Shown here: positions 7,737 through 16,330 of the stretch, one piece after another
Layout: each line of letters begins with the position of its first letter
Numbering within the stretch: the first letter of the stretch is position 1
Assembly: GCA_013791935.1 (NCBI GenBank)
Contig: VMSV01000159.1
Span: 1-33,638, forward strand
Source of the DNA: Desulfobacteraceae bacterium
Lineage (GTDB): Bacteria; Desulfobacterota; Desulfobacteria; Desulfobacterales; UBA5616
Length of the DNA stretch: 33,638 bases
Reading direction: 5' to 3'
Translations under genes and position numbers: made by a program
The notes under the pieces: generated by a model
Seen by the model: only the letters and a program-made list of their open reading frames with translations
What the model was told of the DNA's origin: nothing
Database searches by the model: none

Positions 7737-8879
7737 ATGGGCTACGCAAAAGAACTCCTGCCTAAAATGGCACAATACTGTCTGGCGAAATCAGGTTTAT
7801 CCAAACCCGGAAAACCCATCAATCTGACATTCTCCGTAACCAATGTCTGTCAATCAAAATGTAGAACCTGCAATATCTGGGAAATCTATAAAAACGCCCC
7901 TGAAAAACGATCCGAAGAATTAACCCTGGATGAAATCGAAAAGATATTCAAATCCATGGGGCATATTTATATCTTCAATGTCAGCGGTGGAGAACCTTTT
8001 CTGAGACCGGATTTTGTCGAGATTATCAAACTGGCCTGCCAATACCTCAAACCAGGCATTATCCATATTCCCACCAACGCCATAGCTGAAAGACAAATCC
8101 TCTCCCAGACGTCAAAAATTATTGATTTTCTGAGGGACCATTCTCCATCAACCCGTCTCACTATCAAGCCTAGCCTTGACCACATGGACGAGCGGCATGA
8201 CGATATCAGGGGAGTTCCTGGCAACTTTGCAAAGGTAATCACACTGTTTAACTCTCTCAAAATTCTTAAATCAGATTTCCCCAATTTGCATGTTGAACTG
8301 GGAACGGTGATTTCCCGATGGAACGTTAATGATATAGAATCCATCGCATCCTTTATCACCAAATTGGACCCGGAAAGCTACCGAAATGAAATTGCAGAAC
8401 AACGTTCCGAAATGCTGAACACCGAAAACCCTATTACACCCTGCCCGGCAGAATATAAGAAAGCCATTGGGTTTTTTGTAAGCCAAATTCGGACCAACAT
8501 GAAGAATAAAATATTTTTTCACAGGATAACAAACGCTTTCAGACTGGAGTATTACAGCCTGGCCATTAAAATTTTAAACGAGCAAAAACAGGTCATCCCG
8601 TGCTATGCTGGCATCTCAAACGCCCACATGACCCCCTATGGTCATATCTGGGCCTGCTGCACCCTGGGCTATGAAAAATCCATGGGCAATCTTCGAGAAA
8701 ACGACTATGATTTTGCGAGTCTTTGGAACAGTCAAAAGGCAGCCGATGTAAGAAAATTTATTCAGAAGAAAAACTGCTTCTGTCCCATGGCAAATCAAAT
8801 GTATTCCAATATTCTCATGCACCCAACCGCCCTTACCAAAGTGGTTGGTAATATTTTCATGAGAAAGGGCCAGATATGA
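7737..8879 (+). CDS. Radical SAM protein with SPASM-like C-terminus
   Basis: A radical SAM enzyme: 380 aa with the [4Fe-4S]-binding CQSKCRTC (Cys38, Cys42, Cys45) and the SAM-binding FNVSGGEPFLRP near residue 80. The C-terminal ~90 residues hold more cysteines in a SPASM-like pattern (PCYAG, ACC, CFCP) with TPYGHIW and SLWNS, suggesting an auxiliary cluster. AAAGGA sits just before the ATG, one base after the upstream stop. Placed between a GT4 and an epimerase, it could modify a sugar or lipid intermediate; related proteins include peptide modifiers, but no precursor peptide is visible here. The exact reaction is unknown. Confidence 0.9.
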   Translation: MGYAKELLPKMAQYCLAKSGLSKPGKPINLTFSVTNVCQSKCRTCNIWEIYKNAPEKRSEELTLDEIEKIFKSMGHIYIFNVSGGEPFLRPDFVEIIKLACQYLKPGIIHIPTNAIAERQILSQTSKIIDFLRDHSPSTRLTIKPSLDHMDERHDDIRGVPGNFAKVITLFNSLKILKSDFPNLHVELGTVISRWNVNDIESIASFITKLDPESYRNEIAEQRSEMLNTENPITPCPAEYKKAIGFFVSQIRTNMKNKIFFHRITNAFRLEYYSLAIKILNEQKQVIPCYAGISNAHMTPYGHIWACCTLGYEKSMGNLRENDYDFASLWNSQKAADVRKFIQKKNCFCPMANQMYSNILMHPTALTKVVGNIFMRKGQI

Positions 8880-9862
8880 ACTACCTCATTACCGGAGCAA
8901 CAGGATTTATAGGGCCCCATTTGATCAGAAGACTCACATCCGAAGGCCATCGATGCAAATGCCTTGCTCGCAAGGGAAGCGAAAGTAAAATCCCTGAAAT
9001 TCCGGGGGTAACACTAATTACCGGGGACATTACCGAGCCGGAAACACTGGTAGGCATTGCTGAAGGCACAGATTGTGTTCTGCATCTTGCCACCATAGGG
9101 CACATGAGCAATTTTACCGTTACGGAAGAAATGTTCGAATCCATCAATGTTCAGGGAACCATCAACATCATGAATGAAGCGATTCATTCTGGGGTAAAAA
9201 AAATCGTGCATTGCAGTTCAACCGCCGCCATGGGGATTTGCGATGAGATTCCTTCTACAGAATACTCTATATGCAAACCTCACCATCCCTATGGTCGAAG
9301 CAAATTAAAAGCTGAGAAAGAAATATTGAGGATGGTAAAAGAAAGCAGTCTCCCAGCTGTTATCGTCAGGTTCTCAATGGTTTATGGCCCGGGTGAACCC
9401 AGGGATATGTTAAAAATCATTCGGCTGAAAAAAAAAGGCTTGTTGCCAAAAATTGGCAGTAAGCCCAAATTAACTCCCCTAATCCATATGGAAGATGCAA
9501 TTCAGGGGCTTCTTCTGGCATCACAAAAAGGCCGTATTGGCGAAATATATCTGATCACAAATCCAAAACCTGAACCGTTCGATGATATTGTTAAATTTAT
9601 TCAGGAAGGCTTGGGGTCCTCAAAACCATCAATCTTTATTCCCGAGTGGGTGGCACTTTCAATGGCTACCCTAATAGAGAAGACCTTCTCCCTAATGAAG
9701 ATGAATCCTCCTGTTTCAAGAAAAAATATTGAATCCACACTGGCTGATAGAGTTTTTTCTATTAAAAAGGCACAGCTGGAGTTGGATTTTCATCCCCAAA
9801 TAAATCCCAATGCTGGAATTAAAGAAATGGTGGATTGGTATTTAAAAAATGGCTGGATTTAA
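8876..9862 (+). CDS. NAD(P)-dependent sugar epimerase/dehydratase (extended SDR)
   Basis: Extended short-chain dehydrogenase of 328 aa. The Rossmann motif TGATGFIG (residues 6-13) is followed by the central CSSTAAMG (Ser/Thr at 114-116) and the catalytic YGRSK (Tyr139, Lys143), then RFSMVYGPGEP. Likely substrates are nucleotide sugars or related hydroxy compounds. It overlaps the radical SAM gene by four bases (ATGA) and the next methyltransferase by 14, so the four genes are very probably one operon. Confidence 0.88.
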   Translation: MNYLITGATGFIGPHLIRRLTSEGHRCKCLARKGSESKIPEIPGVTLITGDITEPETLVGIAEGTDCVLHLATIGHMSNFTVTEEMFESINVQGTINIMNEAIHSGVKKIVHCSSTAAMGICDEIPSTEYSICKPHHPYGRSKLKAEKEILRMVKESSLPAVIVRFSMVYGPGEPRDMLKIIRLKKKGLLPKIGSKPKLTPLIHMEDAIQGLLLASQKGRIGEIYLITNPKPEPFDDIVKFIQEGLGSSKPSIFIPEWVALSMATLIEKTFSLMKMNPPVSRKNIESTLADRVFSIKKAQLELDFHPQINPNAGIKEMVDWYLKNGWI

Positions 9863-10883
9863 AATCACGCCAAACCCAAAAAGGAACCCGCAGATTATGG
9901 GATTGAAAACAAAACTGGATAATCTTAAAATCACTACTTGTTGCCCATCCTGCGGTTCAATTAGGGTTGGGGAGAAATGGCCGGCCCACCGAATAAGTTT
10001 GGAAAAGTCAATATTTTGGTGCTCTAATTGCGGCTTTGGCTGGCAACATCCTCTTCCGAGTCAGAAGGAAATTCGTGATTATTATGAGCGTTTTACGGCA
10101 TATAATATCCATGGTGCAAATGAGAAAGAAAAAAGCGCCATAAAACGAATCAGGCGCATAAACAAACTGATGCCGAATCGAGGCCATCTTTTGGATATTG
10201 GTTCAGGGCTGGGTTATTTTCTTAAGATTGCTCAAAAGGACGGGTGGAAGGTTTCAGGGTTTGAACCCCAAAAAAGTGCTGCCTTATTTTGCCAGGATCA
10301 TCTGGGCATAAATGTGTATGCAGATAGTATCCAGAATCTGATACTTGAATCTAAAACATTTGACGTCGTGACATTATGGGATGTTTGGGAACACGTTCAT
10401 GATCCATTGCAATTTTTAGATCAATGCATGTCGTTACTATCTCCCGGAGGTCTCATGGCCATGGCGATACCTAATGCTTCAGGTCTGCCGGCAAAAATTT
10501 TCAAGGGGCAATGGCGATATGTCATGAAAACTCATCTCAATTATTTCACCCTGCCTTATATCCATCGAATTTTTTCTGAAAAAGGCCTGGAGATAAAACA
10601 AATCTGTCATACCATTAAAATTCAGAGTTTGCTGCAGGGGTTCGCTTCATGGCTGCCTTTTCAAGTCGGTACTGAAAATATTATACGGATAGGACGTAGG
10701 GGAAGTGTCGAATATGATCGGCCAGAGCAGGCTAAGACCGAAGGCCAATTGGAGAAATCACCTGCTTTGGTAAACCTCTTTGCTTTTGTTCGTGCAATTT
10801 GTCTGGAAATCAATCTTACGCCCATTCCCGGAAGTCTTGGAGATCTCATGGAATTATATTGCCTAAAAGATTTACGGGAGTAG
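9849..10883 (+). CDS. Class I SAM methyltransferase with N-terminal zinc ribbon
   Basis: Probable small-molecule or sugar methyltransferase of 344 aa. Near the N-terminus is a four-cysteine zinc ribbon (Cys32-x2-Cys35 and Cys58-x2-Cys61). SAM motif I is LLDIGSGLGYFL (about 114-125), followed by GFEPQKSA and the post-motif FDVVTLWDVWEHVHDP, then LLSPGGLMAMAIPN. This zinc-ribbon plus methyltransferase arrangement is typical of enzymes in sugar-modification and antibiotic clusters. ATG 9849 lies inside the upstream gene; ATG 9897 is a possible later start that keeps the zinc ribbon. A second protein of similar build lies at 23906-25081. Confidence 0.87.
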   Translation: MAGFKITPNPKRNPQIMGLKTKLDNLKITTCCPSCGSIRVGEKWPAHRISLEKSIFWCSNCGFGWQHPLPSQKEIRDYYERFTAYNIHGANEKEKSAIKRIRRINKLMPNRGHLLDIGSGLGYFLKIAQKDGWKVSGFEPQKSAALFCQDHLGINVYADSIQNLILESKTFDVVTLWDVWEHVHDPLQFLDQCMSLLSPGGLMAMAIPNASGLPAKIFKGQWRYVMKTHLNYFTLPYIHRIFSEKGLEIKQICHTIKIQSLLQGFASWLPFQVGTENIIRIGRRGSVEYDRPEQAKTEGQLEKSPALVNLFAFVRAICLEINLTPIPGSLGDLMELYCLKDLRE

Positions 10884-10951
10884 GAATCCTGTCCCGAGGG
10901 TCAAGGTTTCTATAACGGGCTATAGATTTAATTTTGTTTGGATAAAACACC

Positions 10952-11632
10952 ATGAAAAAAATAAACTTCAGCAGACCGTCGGATTCATTTTTTACCCATA
11001 TTTTTGCACGATCTGTTTCCGTTCATTTGACACCTGTAGTTGCCAAAACGTCAATAACCCCGCTTCAAGTAACAATTCTCGGTTTAATCATCGGACTATT
11101 TGCGGCTTGTATTGGCAGTGTTTCAGGTTGGGCTTACGGAATTTTAGCAGCCATATTAATTGAGCTGTCGCATATTCTGGACTGTGTTGATGGTGAATTG
11201 GCCAGACTAACTGGTAAAGGCAATCCATTTGCAGCTTCTCTCGATCCAATTTCCGACAGGATCAAAGATACGGCGGTGATAATCGCCGCTTTCATCCAGG
11301 GGACGCTCGTTTCCCCTTTTGGGTTGAGTGATTCGACAATTGCCTTTGTTGCTTTGATCACCATGGGACTATGGCTTTGTTACATGTACATTGTTGATGC
11401 TTTCCTGAATCCTGCTCGCAGGAAGCTATTGCCCAGTATAACAAATAAAAGAATTTATATAGGACTTTACGATTTGTTTGTATACGGCAGCATCTTTTTC
11501 TGGCTGACCAACCAGTTTGAATATTTTCTTTTTTTTGTTCTGGTTTTGGCAAGTTTTGGAGTTGTAATCCAGATTTTAAGATTGAAAAAGATATTAATGC
11601 TTGACCAGGTACCATTCAACCGTGAGAAGTGA
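10952..11632 (+). CDS. CDP-alcohol phosphatidyltransferase family membrane protein
   Basis: Integral membrane enzyme that would transfer a phospho-alcohol from a CDP-alcohol to an acceptor. 226 aa with several hydrophobic helices (about 36-72, 108-135, 165-200). The signature is D77-x2-D80-G81-x2-A84-R85-x8-A94-x3-D98-x3-D102; all metal-binding Asp residues are present but the conserved Gly after x8 is Ala94. With no other lipid gene nearby the substrate is unknown; inositol-, glycerol- or archaetidyl-type acceptors are all possible. It closes the plus-strand operon, and its last 39 bases overlap the convergent methyltransferase gene. Confidence 0.88.
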   Translation: MKKINFSRPSDSFFTHIFARSVSVHLTPVVAKTSITPLQVTILGLIIGLFAACIGSVSGWAYGILAAILIELSHILDCVDGELARLTGKGNPFAASLDPISDRIKDTAVIIAAFIQGTLVSPFGLSDSTIAFVALITMGLWLCYMYIVDAFLNPARRKLLPSITNKRIYIGLYDLFVYGSIFFWLTNQFEYFLFFVLVLASFGVVIQILRLKKILMLDQVPFNREK

Positions 11633-12349
11633 ATTTTTAAGATCCTCTTTCACATCAAGAGATATCACCTTTACTTTTTGATGATTGAATAGGTGTATCA
11701 ATCGATCGGCCGGATAGACATTCATCTGCATTGTAGGGTCATTTTTGTATTGCGTTTTCTTCAAAAGCCTTCTGCTTAATTTTAGAAGAGCAGGATGGCA
11801 CGTCACAATTTGATTTATTAAATAAGCCCATTTTTTCTCTGCATAAACTGGTAGCTGGATATAGGCTTTCCCTCCAGGGGATAGTCTTTGAAGCAGGTTT
11901 TCAAGTATCCGAAACCCCCTCTTGGGGCGAATGTGTTGTAAGACAAGCGCCGAATGAATAAATTCAAATATTCCTTCATCCAGGCAGTCATCAAGATTCT
12001 TTCCGTTAAAATGCTTCAAAACCACATTTTTACCGTGAATGTATTTTTCTGCCTCATGGAGCATTGAAATTGCCACATCGATGCCTACCACACAATCGAA
12101 ATAGTCCGCCATCGGTCGAAGGACTCTTCCAACGCCACAACCATAATCCATGGACTGCCCCTGGCGGAGCAGCGGGAATCCCAATTGACAAAACTGCTGA
12201 ACAACCCCTTTGAAATGTTCCTCCCCAGTCTGAAAGAAAATTTCCAAATTTTGACGATTTCGATATTTTGAATCACTTAACACCGCGTAGAACGGATCAT
12301 GATCAGCCCATCTGGACCACTCTCTGTCCGTGTCGTGTATCCCAAGCAT
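11594..12349 (-). CDS. Class I SAM-dependent methyltransferase
   Basis: 251 aa. SAM motif I is MDYGCGVGRVLRPMA (around residue 66), then VGIDVAISMLHEAEKYI as the acidic-loop region, and SPGGKAYIQLPVY. No zinc ribbon or membrane segment. As the last gene of the long minus-strand polysaccharide locus it probably methylates a sugar or glycan end. Its 3' end overlaps the convergent CDP-alcohol transferase gene by 39 bases with both frames intact, so neither gene has room for a terminator between them. Confidence 0.85.
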   Translation of the reverse strand: MLGIHDTDREWSRWADHDPFYAVLSDSKYRNRQNLEIFFQTGEEHFKGVVQQFCQLGFPLLRQGQSMDYGCGVGRVLRPMADYFDCVVGIDVAISMLHEAEKYIHGKNVVLKHFNGKNLDDCLDEGIFEFIHSALVLQHIRPKRGFRILENLLQRLSPGGKAYIQLPVYAEKKWAYLINQIVTCHPALLKLSRRLLKKTQYKNDPTMQMNVYPADRLIHLFNHQKVKVISLDVKEDLKNSLLTVEWYLVKH

Positions 12350-12377
12350 CTTATGTTATTTCCTTTAATCCAAAGGA

Positions 12378-13307
12378 TTAATTTAATGACTTTTTCAATA
12401 TGGATCTAAAGAATTTACGCTTAGCAAAACTATGATTCAAATTTTTCAGGTTCCACAGAACGGCTTCTATTCTTCCCTTGAATTTCTCAAGATACACCGG
12501 AGATCTCAACCCACTGCAGAATGAGAGGACGAATGCAGAAACGGTTAAAAAAAATGCAATGTAAAGCCAGTTCAATAGAATGATGGTTGGTTGGCTGTGA
12601 ATCAAGTGAAATCGAAGGTTGGCTCTTCTTAAGAAATACTCCATGCGACGCGGATTGGCACCCATCGTCCCACGGATATGATGGTAACTTCTTGACAAAG
12701 GTGCGCAGCGTGTTTGAATGCCGACAAGCTTTGCCCGGAAGCAGAAATCCAGATCTTCAGCATAAATAAAATATTCCTCATCTACCATTCCGATACGGTC
12801 AAGTAGTTTTCGGTGAAACGCCGGGCACCCAACAAAACATACCGGCTTTTCTGGTATCACAAATTTTTCCATCAAACATTTATGACCAATTTTTTTGGCC
12901 TGACCCAATCGGTTCAGGTTAACTCCAGCCTCATCAATAAGAGATGTGCCATAGATGATTCGCGCATGACCACATATAATTTCAAAATTAAACCGGGAAA
13001 GATGGCACACTATTTCCGAGAGCCAGGTGGTTTCGACAAACTCATCGGTGTTTAAATCAAAAATTAATATGTCCCCGGATGCTTTACGTATCCCAATATT
13101 TATTGCTTCTCCGATCCCAATCCGGCCTTCTTCTATCAGCATGACATCCGGATAGTTGCTGCGAACAAATTCCGCACTGTCATCATCTGATCCGGCATCA
13201 ACGAATATAACTTCAAAATTAGGGTAGGTCTGTTTCATCAAGTGCGCAAAAAAGCCGGGAAGGTATTGCATCCCTTGATAGTTGCTGACAATGATGGATG
13301 CTTTCAT
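12378..13307 (-). CDS. Glycosyltransferase family 2
   Basis: 309 aa, inverting GT-A enzyme. The N-terminal domain starts SIIVSNYQGMQYLPGFF, has FVDAGSDDDSAEFV (nucleotide-binding Asp) and LIFDLNTDEF at the DxD position (here DLNTD), and ISYEEYFIYAEDLDF-type acidic region (EEYFIYAEDLDFCFR). A C-terminal hydrophobic stretch (about 245-265) may anchor it to the membrane. Resembles rhamnosyltransferase-like GT2 enzymes that add single sugars to polysaccharide chains; the actual sugar is unknown. 15 bases downstream of the broken GT-C gene. Confidence 0.88.
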   Translation of the reverse strand: MKASIIVSNYQGMQYLPGFFAHLMKQTYPNFEVIFVDAGSDDDSAEFVRSNYPDVMLIEEGRIGIGEAINIGIRKASGDILIFDLNTDEFVETTWLSEIVCHLSRFNFEIICGHARIIYGTSLIDEAGVNLNRLGQAKKIGHKCLMEKFVIPEKPVCFVGCPAFHRKLLDRIGMVDEEYFIYAEDLDFCFRAKLVGIQTRCAPLSRSYHHIRGTMGANPRRMEYFLRRANLRFHLIHSQPTIILLNWLYIAFFLTVSAFVLSFCSGLRSPVYLEKFKGRIEAVLWNLKNLNHSFAKRKFFRSILKKSLN

Positions 13308-13322
13308 TTCTTTACCTTCAAT

Positions 13323-14736
13323 CTAAAGCAAGCTTTGGGAATCCATTTTGTTTTTTAGAACTTGGAATACATACACACTCTGACTGTCATAAATTAATGC
13401 ATACCCATTTTTCTGAAAGTCATAAGATCGGCACCAAGCTGGCATATGGGGAGACCACAGGTCAATCGAGAGATATTGAATATTTTTCAATTTAATGAAT
13501 GATTTCAATTTTTCAGGTGAATCATTTTCCGCATTATCATAGACATGCATTCTGGGGCCGAAATATTTCATCTGCCTGGGGGAGACCGTGGCAATGGAAT
13601 GGGGTTCTGGGCAAGTCATCAGGAATTCACAGGCTTTTTCATACCCGGTAAAAGAATGACTGGATTTATTCAACATATCCAGACTCCTCAAGGAATGGTG
13701 CAACAAAACAATCGCTAAAGAAAAAGCAGCGAGCACCGTCACCCATCTGGAAAATGACGGCCATTTAGATTTTATGATTTGAGTGCTGCGGTAGCACCCG
13801 TATGCTGCCAAAATCATCACTCCAGGGTAAATCGGCAGTGTATAGCGGGATACTCTAAAAATAATCCATGGAAGAAAAATCCTGAATACTCCAAAAACTA
13901 AAACCCAATGAAGAAGGGCGGAAAATTTTTCTTCCTTAAGGGTCTGGAAAATACTAACTCCAGCAAAACACAGGTTAAAATAGCCCAGAAAAAATTCGGT
14001 TTCCCTGGCCATTTGGTAAATGTCGGCAGCTGGAAATAGTGATAAAAATATTCCAGAGGACCACCGGATAGATGATAAAAGCTTTTAAGGGTTACCATTG
14101 CATAAAGAGAGATGATAATCCCCAAATATGAAAGCCCCCAGGTTCGCGGGCTCAACCCCATGAAAAAAGGGAGAAATAAAACAGGAAACGCCGAATATTT
14201 GGTCAGCACGGCACAAATGCCAAAGATATAAAAAGCTGCTTTTTTATCATACAACAGCATGCAAATGGACAGATAAATAAAGAAGACTACCGGTACATCA
14301 TTTAAGATACGGATACCGATCCAATTGCTCAAGGGACAAACAGCCAAAAATGCTGCTGCCATAATCCCAACTATGGGATGATAGACCTTCTTTCCAATAA
14401 AATAAGTTACGATGAGGGTTCCTGCACCCATCAGGATAACAGCTGCCCTCGAGGCTTGGGAGGAATTCAACTGATTTCAGAATTGCCAGAGGGCTTAACA
14501 GGTACATTAAGAGCGGTGGACTTTCGTAAAATATCTTTCCGGAAATATTCGTTAAATTTGATAAATCAGAGGATAAATTTCTTGCGATATACAGATAGAG
14601 CGCTTCATCAGGCCAAAGACTCCCCTGAAGTATGAATGGGCATTTTATGGCGACCCCGATAATAATGAAAAAATAGCAGCAAAAGCCTGCTGGCCTTATC
14701 TATCTGAATGCTATTATGATATTTTTCCGATTTCAT
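13323..14736 (-). pseudogene. GT-C (GT39/PMT-like) membrane glycosyltransferase, broken by three frameshifts
   Basis: Reading the minus strand from ATG 14736 gives MKSEKYHNSIQIDKASRL then LLLFF; the frame then fails. Changing frame at the A6 run 14668-14673 gives IIIGVAIKCPFILQGSLWP, DEALYLYIARNL and ESPPLLMYLLSPLAILK, the acidic first loop and PPL motif expected of GT39-type lipid-linked sugar transferases. A second shift near 14440-14480 leads to SSQASRAAVILMGAGTL and a run of membrane helices. A third near 14012-14045 leads into ARETEFFLGYF and the C-terminal part ending at 13323. Joined, about 470 aa, a normal family length. The three pieces align end to end without loss, so this is a recent decay or a set of sequence errors. 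All neighbours are intact. Confidence 0.85.
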
Positions 14737-14742
14737 CAGTGA

Positions 14743-15558
14743 TTATCCAATTGCATCTTTTTTTGTGGAACCCAGGAAGTCTCCGAGGGGCATTCGTTCA
14801 AAAACTTTAAGTTTTCCACCATGTGTACAATCAACAACCCTTCTGCCATATTTCTCAAAATTTTCTCGTGCGATTTTGTAATGAGCCTCCGATTGCAGAA
14901 GATCCGGGAGCTGCCATTTAACTCCCCCCGAAAAATAACCGGGATCGAAATGATTGTGATCCTTTTCTTCTGCAACGACAGTCCTATTTGCTGGCCCCTG
15001 CGTGGTGAAGGAATGGTCGCACCCGACCAATGCCACTTCTTTAAACCCCATATGAAAAGCAAGCTGCATGGCCACATAGGTGACAGTGTACCCCTGGTTT
15101 ATTGAAATCGAACAATCCCGAGCAAAATCTCCAGCCCACTCAACAGAATGTAAATAATGAACTGTTTCCCGAAAGCTCACCCACCTTCTGCTTTTGGAAT
15201 CGATAAAAAGAGGCAGGTCTGTATGGTTATAGAATTCGGCATTCTGCTCTATAACGTGCGGGTTGACCGCAACAATAACAGAGGGACGGAAATCGCTTCT
15301 GCCAAACAAGAGGTTGATCTTATTTAAACCAATTGTAAACACTCCGCTCGCAGAAAGGTTATCAAATTTTACATGATTCAAGCTCGGGCCATTGCACAGG
15401 ATAACAGCTTTTTGACCGGAATATCTGTCCTGCCATTTCCGTATCTTTTTCCTTGAGAGCCACGAATGCGGGTGGATATCCCATAGAATTCGATGCAGGA
15501 TTGCATTTATTGCAAATCGATATGGATTAATCGCAGCCTTTTGCTTATGCTGTGTCAT
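14743..15558 (-). CDS. DUF115 / Maf-like protein (MptE-like fold), copy A
   Basis: 271 aa of the PF01973-type family (6-hydroxymethylpterin pyrophosphokinase MptE-like / flagellar motility accessory factor). Motifs: AVILCNGPSL (residues 51-60), GLNKINLLFG, VAVNPHVIEQNAEF, GYTVTYVAMQ (156-165), VGCDH (179-182), HFDPGYF and a C-terminal GKLKVF. The same motifs in the same order occur in the protein at 18017-18823, so they are paralogues. Maf proteins are linked to transfer of CMP-activated nonulosonic acids to flagellin, and the motif layout also recalls GT42 sialyltransferases. A role as a CMP-acid glycosyltransferase is my inference, strengthened by the cytidylyltransferase gene nearby. Confidence 0.8.
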   Translation of the reverse strand: MTQHKQKAAINPYRFAINAILHRILWDIHPHSWLSRKKIRKWQDRYSGQKAVILCNGPSLNHVKFDNLSASGVFTIGLNKINLLFGRSDFRPSVIVAVNPHVIEQNAEFYNHTDLPLFIDSKSRRWVSFRETVHYLHSVEWAGDFARDCSISINQGYTVTYVAMQLAFHMGFKEVALVGCDHSFTTQGPANRTVVAEEKDHNHFDPGYFSGGVKWQLPDLLQSEAHYKIARENFEKYGRRVVDCTHGGKLKVFERMPLGDFLGSTKKDAIG

Positions 15559-15580
15559 AAAACATCATCCATCATTGTAA

Positions 15581-16330
15581 TTATTCCGTGCTTAACCTTG
15601 CTGTCGCGCCTCCATCCACTACCAAGCCCTGGCCGGTGATAAAAGAAGATTTATCATTATCAGCAAGAAACAAAATTGCCTGGGCGATTTCTTCCGGTTG
15701 TCCGACTCGCCCTATAATTGTGCGACTTCCAAGGTCTCGCATCAAATCCTGAACATCATTCCCGTGAAGATGCCCCCTGCTTAAACCTGAATGCAGCATA
15801 GGCGTATCCACTGCGCCCGGAAGAATGGCGTTCACGCGAATTTTATCCGGAGCGAGCTCAATGGCCAGAGCCCTCGTAAATGCGAACAGTCCTCCTTTGC
15901 TGGTCGCATAAGCAGCGATATTGGCTGATGTGGCTATAGCGTGAACGGAACTGACATTTACGATGGCTCCATGTCGATTTTTCATAAGCGGATGAGCCCG
16001 TCGGACGGTAAGATAAGCAGATCTAAGATTGGACGCCATCAAGCTATCCCATTCATCAGGCGTTGTTTCAATCAGAGGCTTACAAATCTGAACGGCTGCG
16101 TTGTTTATGAGGGCGTCCAATCGGTTCTCATCAGCAGTGATTTTTTCAAAGACGCGTTCAACCGAAGCGGGGTCTGAAATATCCGCTGAGATAAAAGATA
16201 TCCTTCCATTCAAACTTTCGATCGGATGCAGATCCACCCCGATAACACGCCAGCCGGATGAGAGAAACGTCCGGGCTGTGGCAAGTCCGATGCCGCCTGC
16301 AACACCTGTTATCATCACCACCCGTTTCAT
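15581..16330 (-). CDS. Short-chain dehydrogenase/reductase (classical SDR)
   Basis: 249 aa NAD(P)-dependent oxidoreductase. Visible are TGVAGGIG (cofactor loop), DIS after the third strand, NNAAVQ, NVSSVHA with the catalytic Ser, YATSK (catalytic Tyr and Lys), LPGAVDTPM and a C-terminal GQGLVVDGGATA. Overlaps the upstream hydroxyacid dehydrogenase by four bases. Within the cassette it may oxidise or reduce a hydroxyl of the acid or sugar that is then CMP-activated; the fold alone does not give the substrate. Confidence 0.92.
   Translation of the reverse strand: MKRVVMITGVAGGIGLATARTFLSSGWRVIGVDLHPIESLNGRISFISADISDPASVERVFEKITADENRLDALINNAAVQICKPLIETTPDEWDSLMASNLRSAYLTVRRAHPLMKNRHGAIVNVSSVHAIATSANIAAYATSKGGLFAFTRALAIELAPDKIRVNAILPGAVDTPMLHSGLSRGHLHGNDVQDLMRDLGSRTIIGRVGQPEEIAQAILFLADNDKSSFITGQGLVVDGGATARLSTE

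Noticed and set aside
13898-14470. Two separate small membrane protein genes (13323-14012 and 13898-14470)
   Set aside because: They overlap out of frame, and with the sequence up to 14736 they join into one full-length GT-C protein, so they are fragments of one gene.
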